DNA from: Melieria omissa
Taxonomy: Eukaryota; Arthropoda; Insecta; Diptera; Ulidiidae
Reading direction: 5' to 3'
Length of the DNA stretch: 64,000 nucleotides
NCBI GenBank assembly: GCA_963971225.1
Contig: OZ020267.1
Coordinates: 126,074,068-126,138,067 of the forward strand
A program made the translations under genes and the position numbers. The notes beneath the pieces are model-generated. The model was not told where the DNA came from. It saw only the letters and a list, made by a program, of their open reading frames with translations, and ran no database searches. Positions 44,671 to 53,419 of this stretch are shown here, one piece after another. Within the stretch, counting starts at the first letter, position 1, and each line of letters starts with the position of its first letter.

Positions 44671-45168
44671 CCCATTGCTGCCTAATGGGTAAAATTTTAC
44701 CCATCAAAACTGACTTTTTAAAAGAATCAGAGAAAAATTCGTGGTAGAGATATCTCAAAATCATTGACAGGGATGGTTGGGGTAAAAATGGAACTACCTC
44801 AGTCTAGTGGAGGTCACCCTAAAATTCCGCCATCTAGCTAGAGTTATCAGACTCCAAAAATTGTGAATTTTTCGGAGGTGGAAAATGTGGCGAAACTTAG
44901 TGGACCTAGAACCTCACAAAAATCTGTCTCCTAACTCACATGTAAACAATACATCTTTTGTTCACGTGTTTAGCTGATCACTTTAAAAAGTATGGAAAAA
45001 AGCTACCATTGCTGCCTAATGGGTACAAAATAGTACCAAATGGATATCTCTGCAACGTGCAGAGATAGAAAGCTGAAATTTTGTTTCTGATCATTTTGGA
45101 TCAATTCCAGGTCGTGTATGAATTTTATCAAAATCGTATGGGCGGAACTGGTACCCGGCAGCAATGGG
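44671..45168. mobile_element. piggyBac-like MITE
   Basis: TTAA flanks both sides (44667-44670, 45169-45172). The ends are CCCATTGCTGCC and its complement GGCAGCAATGGG. CCC...GGG ends at a TTAA target are the hallmark of piggyBac elements. Just inside the left end lies the perfect palindrome ATGGGTAAAATTTTACCCAT (44685-44704). At 45006 the end sequence CCATTGCTGCCTAATGGGTA recurs as a direct repeat with a weaker palindrome. The element is 498 bp with no coding frame. Confidence 0.8.
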
Positions 45169-45179
45169 TTAAGGCCTGT

Positions 45180-46100
45180 ATGCAGTTCTCAAGAAAACGT
45201 TGAAGAAAAAAAAGTATACATATGTTTCTTGAGCGTAAAAACTTAGTAATCGAGAAATTTTGGCATTACCATGTTGGTAATTCCATTGTTATTCGATATT
45301 TTGTTCTCCGTATGAGGAAATAAACATTCAATAGAAAAGTTTAAAATTGCATTTCTTATAATCAGTTCTGACTTCCCTCGCATTATCTGTTGTATAATAT
45401 TTCCTTGGCCAAGTGCCGTATGTCCTCCACCAAAAAAGTTTGCACTGCGCTTCTGCGGTTTGAGGTGCTTTGCTCGCTTGCTTTTTTCACTCTAAAATTG
45501 GTACAAAACAAAAAGATGTAAAAATACTGAAATGAATTGAATTTAAAGTTTACTTTCGTATCAGCAGCTGTCACTTTATCTTTAAGAAATAAAGGGGGGA
45601 CCTGAAAAAGCAGGTGTTAAACTTTTCACCTTTCAATAAAAAACCATACTAGAAGCGGATCCGGAACTGAAAAATTTTGCAGAAAAACATTTTTCGAGCA
45701 TTTCTTCAGCGTTTTTTATATGAGTTTTGAAGCCTTTGGCAGCTTATTTCGTGACTACGGCAAAACTATGAGCATTTTCTTTCAAAGTGTATACCGAGCA
45801 GATATTGAAATAGGGAAATAAAAGCATCACACTTTAAAATTGCTTTCGTGTTTTTAAACCCAAACGGGTGCATGAAATACCTCAATAACAAACCATGTGA
45901 TGGCCATTTGTAAGCCAGAAAAGATCATTAATGAACGTACCAAACGGCTCTTTCAAAGATGTCCTGAAGCTGTTAAAATGACAAAAATGTTGTGTGACTA
46001 AATGTTGATTGCATGACAATCTAAATTTATTTCAAAAAAGTGTGAAATATTTGTTAACAGTTTTCACTCTGATACTCGCATATTTATTGCATTTCAGCAA
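45180..46100. other. AT-rich DNA, nothing identified
   Basis: A short minus-strand frame at 45383-45574 is not recognisable, and there are no element ends. Confidence 0.3.
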
Positions 46101-47660
46101 CAACAATTTAATGGCCCATCACAAATGATGCACAGTGCACCGTTCTAATGCCGTCAAATGGTCGCACGCTTTATCACACCACTGATGCCACACGGTGGCG
46201 GCGGCATGCCGCACGGTCATCGCCGGTTCTTGTTCGTGAAATTGCACAGTCGGCGCAATTGCAGTGACTAATACATGTAAATGTGCTGCGGTGCGCATTT
46301 GATTTATTGCAATCGAAATGTCACACAATGACTGCGGCCACGTGTGCATGTGTGTGTGTGTTTGTTTGTATAAGTGAGTATGTATGTATGTGCTGCTTGG
46401 CTGCGGTTGCGAATTACATGTGTACAGCGTGCAACCACGTGTTGTTGGTGCAATGCAGCTGCAAAAACACAAATATACTCATTGATGTACGATTCAAACG
46501 TGGACACTTACATACATCATGCATTCGATGAGTCAACTATCAACCATTCAAAAGTGATACAATTTGAAAGTGTCGAAATATACTAAACACAATTTCGGCT
46601 CTCAACTGCATCGCTGACTCAGCTTCGATACGAGATATACGAGATACGAGTTTGACAGACGAACAAACGGGCGCACGAGCAATCGTATATAGATTTATCA
46701 GGTGATCCTGGCAGTTTTATATAGTCAGTCAGTCGCATCATCTTCTGGGCATTATAAACTCAAAGTGTTGCAACCTCTCCAAAGGTTATAAAAATAACGC
46801 AATACATTTAAATAATTCAACCATTTCAGCAATAATTAACCGCTTTAACATCTGAAACTGTCAAATTGTTCAAATTTGACATAACATCCGAATAGGCGTT
46901 AAGTATGTATTAGAAAAGTTCTTTATAAACAATTGTGCGTCGTTGTAAAGTTGAACAACAAAAACTTGATTTCGAATTCAGCTAAACTTGGCTGTGTGAC
47001 TTTCCAGTCACTTTAACGCATTTCCTTTCAAACACACAACACATTCAAACTTACACCCTGCTGCTCAAAATGTTGGCCAATCGTTGGCAGGCAGCAGTCA
47101 ATTAATGAATAACTAAAGAAATAATATTTTCATAAAAGCACAAAGCTGTAACTGCGAAAGTCTGCAAGTAGGCGAGCGACGTCGTCATAAAGTCAACTTC
47201 GCTGAAAGAGAAACTTTGCAACTGGAGTTTGTAGTTGATTTTTTGTTTCGCGCATAGTTTCAACGGCAAATGATCACAAAATTTCGCCACACTGCAAAAA
47301 GCGCTGCCGAGCGGAAGGGAATGCAGTGTTGGTGTTGCTTTAAGTTGCCAGTGGCTAAAAGCACAAAATGGGTCGAAACAGCTAAACTGAATTGCAGCGC
47401 AAAGTTAAAGAAAAGCAACACCACGACAAACCTCAACTAAAGTCTAACGCAAAAAATAACTCCATCGCCGTTTACTTAATGCACTTCTTGAACTGAGTGC
47501 GTTTAGTGTTTGAATTTTTTTTTCGCCAGGCAATTACATTAACGGCACAATTTCTAAGCGCAAACGCTAAAAATCGCCCTGACGGTGTAGGAAAGTTGGT
47601 AATTGTAGTTGGCGGAAGTTTGTCAGAGGCCGGTAAAGTGCGACTTAATTGCTGCTAAAG
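46101..47660. other. GC-balanced unique DNA, probable regulatory or intronic sequence
   Basis: No repeats were found, apart from TG microsatellites at 46345-46395. CAG/GCA-rich and palindromic words are frequent. TATATAG at 46718 followed by TCAGTCAGTCGC resembles core-promoter words, but their spacing is wrong for a TATA-initiator pair. The overlapping frames 46119-46586 are stop-poor by composition. Confidence 0.3.
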
Positions 47661-47794
47661 TTGGGAGTATCTGCTAAATATTTATAAAAACCAGGGTAGA
47701 TCCGAGTTGTAGGATGAAGCGGAAAAATTAAATCCTTTTGAGGGACAATAGTTTAAAAAAAAACTAAAAATTAATATGAGAAGAGGTCGATGTA

Positions 47795-48074
47795 CAGGGT
47801 GGCGCAAAAATTGTCACCCAGTGTTCTTGGCTCTAATTTTTTAATGAATGAATGAATGAATAAATGAATAAATGCATAAATGCATGAATGAATGAATGAA
47901 TGAATGAATGAATGAGTGAATAAATGAATGAATGAATGAGTGAATGAATGAGTGAATGAATGAGTGAATGAATGAGTGACTGAATGAATTAATGTCAAAG
48001 CCAAATTTACTTTTGCCGCCATTTGTAATAGTTATAGCATCTGCCGACGAGTTGATGACTTTTCCGCCACCCTG
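47795..48074. mobile_element. Tc1/mariner-type MITE containing a TGAA array
   Basis: The ends CAGGGTGGCGCAAAA and TTTTCCGCCACCCTG are inverted over 15 bp with one mismatch, and TA flanks both. About half of the element is a TGAA/TGAG/AAATGAA tandem array (47843-47985), which also produces the repetitive minus-strand ORF at 47771-48022. The interior is otherwise non-coding. Confidence 0.75.
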
Positions 48075-48518
48075 TATGTGTATACAGTGAACCCTGGCTT
48101 AAAAGACTTTCGCTTCCTTTACCAAACTTCCTTGAGAAGACATGGCGAGAAATTTAAACATAGAAAAACAACGAAATTTAATGAAGTTCGTATCACCAGA
48201 TTCTGCCACAATAAATCAGAATACACTGGAAATCTTTAACACAGTTCACTCGCGTAGTTCCTTTATTTAGAATTACCACTTACTTTACTTTCGCTTTAGC
48301 TTTTTGAAAGCCATTTTACTTTAACTTCACCGACTTACTAGTTGTGCCACAACGTTGCTTGTCGAAACGAATCTTCCGGGGGTGGTAAAGATTGAAATAT
48401 TCTCCCGAAATATTAGGATCGATTTTTAAACTACACACAAATTAAAATACATTTTTTGGCATTTGAAGAATATTTAAGAATTACTTTTTGAAACGCCCCA
48501 CAGTGGGGTAATATACTA

Positions 48519-49438
48519 CATGGGCTGAAAAGTCTTTGGCCTGACATAGAGATGGCGCCAAAAATTAAGAATTATTGTGTTGTACATGGAAAACCATCCT
48601 TAACTTAGATTCTGTCAAAGTTTCATGACATTTGGTTGACTCGTTTTCAAGTTATTGCTTTCGAAGTGACGCTACCTCTGAATTTTTGTAAACAATGGAA
48701 AAAAGTGAATTTCGTGTTTTGATAAAACATTGCTATTTGATGGGCAAAAATACAGTGGAAACAAAAGCATGGCTTGATAAATGTTATAATACATCTGCTC
48801 CACCAAATTCAACTATCAAGTATTGGTTTGCTGAGTTTCGTCGTGACCGTACGAGCACCAGTGATGCACCGCGTTCAGGGAGGCCAAATGAGGCAGTTAA
48901 TCCGGAAAACATCCAAAAAATCACGGACCTTGTGTTAAATGATCGCAAAATAAAATTGAGTGAGATAGCTAACATCATAGGCATCTCAAAGGAACGCGTT
49001 GGTCATATCATTCATGAACATTTACACATGCGGAAGCTGTGCGCGCGATGGGTGCCGCGTTTGCTGTTTCACCAAGACAATGAATGCACCAGCTCATTCT
49101 GCTCGCGATACGACCGAAAAATTAGAGGAATTACGCTACGAAGTCGTCAAACACCCACCGTATTCACCAGATTTAGCACCCAGCGACTATTTCCTCTTTC
49201 CCAGGTTGAAAAATTGGCTCGCCGGAAAAAGATTTTACTCAAATGAGGAGGTCGAGTTGGAAACAAACGCCTATTTTGAAGAGCTTCACGCGGACCACTA
49301 TAAGAAAGGCATCGAAATGTTGGAAGACCGTTACACTAAATGCATTACTCTAAATGGAGATTATGTCGAATATTAAAATCATGTTTGCACTAAAAATATC
49401 GTTTTTTCATTGTCAGGCCAAAGACTTTTCAGCCCATG
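48519..49438 (+). mobile_element. Mariner (DD34D) inserted in the left end of the CACAGTG element
   Basis: Perfect 28-bp inverted ends (CATGGGCTGAAAAGTCTTTG and onward; 48519-48546, 49411-49438) are flanked by TA. The transposase starts at 48695 with MEKSEFRVLIKHCYLMGKNT and reads through the paired helix-turn-helix region (IKYWFAEFRRDRTST, LHMRKLCARWVPRLL). It then jumps directly to FHQDN, so about 450 bp with the first catalytic Asp are gone. A 4-base duplication at about 49081-49086 shifts the frame. The other frame gives NAPAHSARDTTEKL, HPPYSPDLAPSDYFLFPRLK and GDYVEY, ending at 49376. Asp spacing is 34. Confidence 0.9.
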
Positions 49439-50275
49439 TAGTATAAGTAAAGTGCCGATTAATTCAAAAATGAAAAATCAAGATACAACTATGTTTTTGG
49501 TACCGGGTTAAAGGGGATAAAATTCTGTATCACTATGTGAATGAGTTGTTGCAAAATAGTATACCGTTTTCCCGCAAAGCACTCTGAATGTTGACATTTA
49601 TTTTCAGTTTTTGTGCGCACAGCGATAAACGTGTTTTTGTCGTCACTTAAAAACGATTTCTTTGTGTGAATTTGAAAAACTATTGAAAAATTAATGATAC
49701 AGCCTTCATACTCAGGTATTTCAGCAATGCAATGTGTATTTGGTTTTGTTAAAAAATGTTTATAAGTATTTCATTTAATTTTTTGTTTAAAAGCATAATA
49801 ATTGTCTAATTTTTTACCTTTTCATAGACATATAGTTGTGAGTCTTGTGAGGTCGGGCAAAACTGTTTTCCTTAGCGTATAGCTTAGATATTTCAGTAAC
49901 ATATTATGAAAAAAAAAAGTTGCGCGATGTTGCGCACTTTTCCAGCATTTCGATTTTTGTGTGCGCACCCAAGGGCCTCATGCATGCATTGTGCAAACGA
50001 AATTGATGGCACTGCACAACAAAATCAAATTTTTTTCAAAATAACAAGGTTCTGACAACGGACTCTGGTAGAGGGGGCCAAAAAAAAAATATACGTGTAT
50101 CGGCGTTTTGAAAGTTTACGTCTGAATTTTTTTTTAGGGAGGTCAAAGTTTTCCCCTTTTTGCGTATTCTTATGGTGAATCGGCATACGAAAACTATGTA
50201 ACATCACATTTTAGGTAAATGATCTGTTCAGCAATTAGGTGTAAAACACTACGAGGAACATTTTTGTGGAGTAAT

Positions 50276-50320
50276 TTAACCCTGTAGCTCCTATTTATAT
50301 GGGTCAATTTGACCCTTTTT
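50276..50320. repeat. Orphan piggyBac-like terminus
   Basis: TTAA (50276-50279) is followed by CCCTGTAGCTCC and then the palindrome GGGTCAATTTGACCC (50301-50315). This is the same order of parts as in the 44671 element, but I could not find a matching right end. Confidence 0.4.
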
Positions 50321-50676
50321 TTCTAAAATGTCAAAAATGTCCTGTAAAACAGAACTTTTTAAGGACAAAATATATCACGAAAATATTCGCCATAAAATTC
50401 TACTATAGGTCTATGAATACAGGAAAGCTCAGAAATTAACTTGAACTCCAGAATTAAGCCAAAACTGAAAATGTGTTTATTGCGCGTTTTCAAAATTGTT
50501 CCACTTCGAATGTTTTGTGGAAACAAAATTATATGGCAAAACCCGCGACCCGCATCTACACGATTTTGTAGGCCGTTAAAAATTGAATTCGTCAAGGAAT
50601 CTGCAGCAGTTTCTAAAAACTAAAAAGAAAGAGTCAATGACGAAATAAGAAAATTGCCAAAAAAAAAGTGCAGTAT

Positions 50677-50832
50677 ATGCCCAAAGATGCTATGGAGTTG
50701 ACAATAATGACGAATGATGATAATGGTGACGGTGATGATTATGATGCTGATGAAGATTATGATGATGATGATAATGATGATTTTAATGATGAAACTAAAT
50801 TGGCTGCAAGAGAGGGCGATGAAATGTTTTAA
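50677..50832 (+). CDS. Asp-rich mini-ORF inside the CACAGTG element
   Basis: ATG at 50677 opens a 51-codon frame: MPKDAMELTIMTNDDNGDGD, a GAT-repeat-coded acidic run, then FNDETKLAAREGDEMF and TAA. In frame upstream, RNKKIAKKKVQY precedes the ATG without a start. A basic patch followed by an acidic tail could be the remnant of the end of a transposase or nuclear protein, or simply a GAT microsatellite. No domain is recognisable. Confidence 0.2.
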   Translation: MPKDAMELTIMTNDDNGDGDDYDADEDYDDDDNDDFNDETKLAAREGDEMF

Positions 50833-51084
50833 TTAAACTGTTCAACTTAAATTTCATTTTTCAAATTGTTTTTTTACTATGTTAGTTTTTTACCGTTTCT
50901 TAAAAAAATGTCCACTAAAGTATACCCAAAAACATTTGTTTTTTACTTTATAATGTTCAATTAACTAAACTTAGTAGTTATTTCATATCTAAATAGCCTG
51001 GGGGAATTAATCGGCACTTTCGGCATCAATTACCCCACTGTGCGCCCCCTCCCCCCAAAATAGTTTTATGAATCTGCCCCTGGT

Positions 51085-51260
51085 CACACCATTCCTGTCT
51101 GTCTTTTATACTTGTTTTGCCGGAGCGTAAATTGTTCTCGAACATTCCTGCATCGCCTCGAACCGTATCTGCAATAATTCTCGCAAAATTGCCATGCGCC
51201 CTAAAAGTATGCAACGTACAGCAGCCCATGTATCTGCAGTGTTATCGATACAAGGTTAAC
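51085..51260. repeat. LTR-like fragment
   Basis: Shares words and order (GTCTTTTATACTTGTTTTGC, CGAACATTCCTG, CCTAAAAGTATGC) with the solo LTR at 22070-22457. The ends are not defined. Confidence 0.35.
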
Positions 51261-51302
51261 TTCGGATCCAAATTGATCAAAAGTAAAGAGCGTAATGCTC
51301 CA

Positions 51303-51878
51303 TTCTGACTATGTCATATTTCGTGTCATATTCACTGACGACAAACACTGCTATGTATGTCATGTTCGTCCTATGTCGTCATGCGTTCTCATTGCACGGC
51401 AAAAACTGACTAAAAATACGTATGACAAGGTTTGTCGGCATGTTGACATTTTTTGTTTTCTCATCAAACGTAGTCAAATTCATAGTATAATTATAAAGTA
51501 GTCTAACCTGAACTCTCCCCTCTTTTGAGTACAAATTTTTTGAAATATCTTACACAATATTTCATTTTGATGTACAAAATTCGTCAACAGAAAACATTGG
51601 CTCATATTGATTTGACACAAAATATTTTCAAATACTCTGTTCATAAAATTTTCTGCCAATTTTTGTAAACAAAATAGAAATACATTAGAAATACTCTCTC
51701 AGGTTAGACTACTTTATTATTATACTATGGTCAAATCGTTCGTTCGACACAAATTCGATCGTTCTCATTTCATTGTCGTATCGTATGGCAAATCGTAGTC
51801 ATATATGCAGGCAAACGCAAATGACACCATATGACAACCCGACTGACTACAAATGACATATATATGACATAGTCAGAA
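51303..51878. mobile_element. MITE with TGTCATA-type subterminal repeats, carrying a second MITE
   Basis: Inverted ends TTCTGACTATGTCATAT (51303-51319, 51862-51878) enclose many copies of TGTCATA/TGTCGT or their complements (for example near 51325, 51358, 51376, 51770, 51835). Between them sits the MITE at 51481-51729. There is no coding content. No clear target duplication was found for the outer element. Confidence 0.55.
51481..51729. mobile_element. MITE with ~31-bp TIRs and an 8-bp target duplication
   Basis: The left end CATAGTATAATTATAAAGTA continuing GTCTAACCTGA is inverted at 51699-51729. The flanks GTCAAATT (51473-51480) and GTCAAATC (51730-51737) match at 7 of 8 bases. An 8-bp duplication suggests the hAT or P superfamily. 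It is inserted within the element at 51303-51878. Confidence 0.7.
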
Positions 51879-51926
51879 ACAAAGAAACATTAAAGCGTAC
51901 TTTAATACAATTAAAATACACGAAAA

Positions 51927-52290
51927 TAGCGATGGTGGATGGTTCTAAGAAGCTCAATGACTCTGAATATAACCCTAAACTTTTTCAAGCAGCAGTCCTT
52001 ACTTTGAACATGAGTGTAGCAAAACAAATCAACATTCTGCGGCTGAGCTGGCCATGTCCTTCGTATGGAAAGTGAAGTGTCCTCGAAACGGTGTTCAATG
52101 CGGTTGTTCAAGGTCGAAAACGAGGAGAGATACCGTGTCTCCGATGAAAGGGCCAAGTTGAGGACGACTTATTATTTCTTGATCTGACAAACTGGAGAAG
52201 ATGCGCGCAAAGCGGAGGCGTATGGAAGGAACTTTTATGGCAGATTGTAACCCGGTAGAGTCTTGTTCAGCTAAGTAAGCCATTTATGCT
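51927..52290 (+). pseudogene. RTE-like LINE, C-terminal end
   Basis: The plus strand reads MSVAKQINILRLSWPCPS, then VFNAVVQGRKRGEIPCLR, then KGQVEDDLLFLDLTNWRRCA and QSGGVWKELLWQIVTR, and ends CAGCTAAGTAAGC. This is the QRINIQRLRWLGH...RVFDA...RWKDQVE...WRRRAQSRGVWK series of RTE-like LINEs. Several stops and shifts are present. The minus-strand ORFs here (51911-52156, 52095-52283) are shadows. Confidence 0.7.
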
Positions 52291-52339
52291 ATAAGAACTT
52301 TGCGCGCATTGAAACCTGAATAAAGTTTATTAAATCAAG

Positions 52340-52658
52340 CAGCCGCCGTAGCTCAGCTGGCTAGTGCGTTGGGCCGCGAGTCAAATGCGACGCTCGAATC
52401 GAAGGTTCAATACTTCGCTGCGCTAACACCGAAAAAAGAGAAAAAACAACAATTTTTCTTTCGGCGGCTGTCCTCTCAGCAGGAAATGGCAAACCTCTGA
52501 GAGTAACATTGCCTATGAAAAAGCTACCAACTCGCCGTTTGGAATCGGCATAAAACTGTAGGTCCCTTCCAATCTTGTAAAAAATTCACACGCACAACAT
52601 GGATGGTAATCGTAATCGGGCTATCGTGCCAGTCAAGAAGACGAAGAAAAAGAAGAAG
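52340..52658 (+). repeat. tRNA-derived SINE (family 1), full-length copy C
   Basis: The head CAGCCGCCGTAGCTCAGCTG contains box A, and GGTTCAATACTTC is the box B-like word. The body carries TTCGGCGGCTGTCCTCTCAG and CAACTCGCCGTTTGGAATCG, and the tail is AAGAAGACGAAGAAAAAGAA-type. It is flanked by the 8-bp duplication AAATCAAG (52332-52339, 52659-52666). It is the best reference copy of the family here. The ORF 52599-52937 spans its tail by chance. Confidence 0.9.
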
Positions 52659-52846
52659 AAATCAAGATATTGGTTTCGTGGGAGATCATCGAACAGACAT
52701 TTGGAATTTTTTATTCAATGTTTAGTATTCGAAGATATCTTGAGAAGGCCTAAGTTGCTCAAAAAGCCAGAGGCAACAAGGTCATCTGCTCTGGATTTTA
52801 GGACGCAAAGCTACACGAGCGGTAACGACCTTCATACGACAGCAAT

Positions 52847-53008
52847 CAGTGGCGGATTCAGGGGGGTGTTTTGGGGGTTGAAACTGCCCTCCCTCCCCGA
52901 AATATTTGGATCGCCTATAAAACTACATACAAATTAAAAGGCATTTTACAAATATTAAAGAATTACTTTTTGAAACCCCCCCTAAATACTTTTCTGAATC
53001 CGCGCCTG
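52847..53008. mobile_element. hAT-like MITE
   Basis: Starts CAGTGGCGGATTCAG and ends CTGAATCCGCGCCTG. It is flanked by the exact 8-bp duplication ACAGCAAT (52839-52846, 53009-53016). CAGNGGCGGA ends and 8-bp duplications are characteristic of hAT elements. It is 162 bp and non-coding. Confidence 0.9.
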
Positions 53009-53286
53009 ACAGCAATTCATATAATCATGAGGAACTTAAAGCAGAAGATGGAACCAGTTGAAAGTCTTACAGGAAGAGCTTCTCAAGGCTCAGACCAATA
53101 CTGCTCGTCTCATCAAATGACAACTACCCCATCAGAATTTTTCTATTAAGATTTTATCAACCTTAACGACCATATTGACTTTTGATTGAAACCTCTACAA
53201 CAAACCTATGTGATGTATCTATAAATATTTGTACTGAAATATGAGAAACAACATCAACGCAAAGAAGGCTATCCAAGACTGTCATT

Positions 53287-53410
53287 CAGTGATGCACGCA
53301 TGGGGGTTTTGGGGTTAAAATCCTCTCAAATATTTGTTTGTTAAAAATCATTTGGGTAGCAAATATGGTTTCAACTGGTACTCAAAAGCAATATTATGCG
53401 TGCGCCACTG
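53287..53410. mobile_element. hAT-like MITE, CAGTGATGCACGCAT type
   Basis: The ends CAGTGATGCACGCAT and ATGCGTGCGCCACTG are inverted, and the flanks CTGTCATT and CTGTCTTA match at 6 of 8 bases. It is 124 bp and non-coding. Related copies are at 57293 and 63043. Confidence 0.75.
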
Positions 53411-53419
53411 CTGTCTTAT

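Larger units (their letters stand above)
48499..51042. mobile_element. CACAGTG-ended element (Transib-like ends), split by a mariner
   Basis: Starts CACAGTGGGGTAAT and ends ATTACCCCACTGTG, with a second shared inverted word AAAGTGCCGATTAATTC (49449-49465 and 51004-51020). The flanking duplication is CGCCC, 5 bp and GC-rich (48494-48498, 51043-51047). CACAGTG ends and a GC-rich 5-bp duplication are what Transib elements show. No transposase is recognisable in the ~1.6 kb that remains after subtracting the mariner. A TTAA-CCC piggyBac-like end (50276) and an Asp-rich mini-ORF (50677-50832) lie inside. Confidence 0.7.
48370..51080. mobile_element. hAT-like MITE split by a nested insertion
   Basis: 48370-48498 (containing CCCGAAATATTAGGATCG, AAACTACACACAAATTAAAA, AAGAATTACTTTTTGAAACG) and 51043-51080 (CCCAAAATAGTTTTATGAAT then CTGCCCCTGG) together match the intact MITE at 52847-53008 in order and orientation. 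The insert splits it at CGCCC, which is duplicated on both sides. The outermost 5' end is decayed, so the left boundary is approximate. Confidence 0.65.

Noticed and set aside
46686..46740. TATATAG and TCAGTCAGTC words as a core promoter
   Set aside because: The TATA-like words are 41 bp and about 8 bp from the initiator-like words, neither fitting the usual ~30 bp. Not enough to call.
47771..48022. Minus-strand ORF with repeated THSFTHSF peptides
   Set aside because: It is a translation of the TGAA microsatellite inside a MITE, not a repeat protein.
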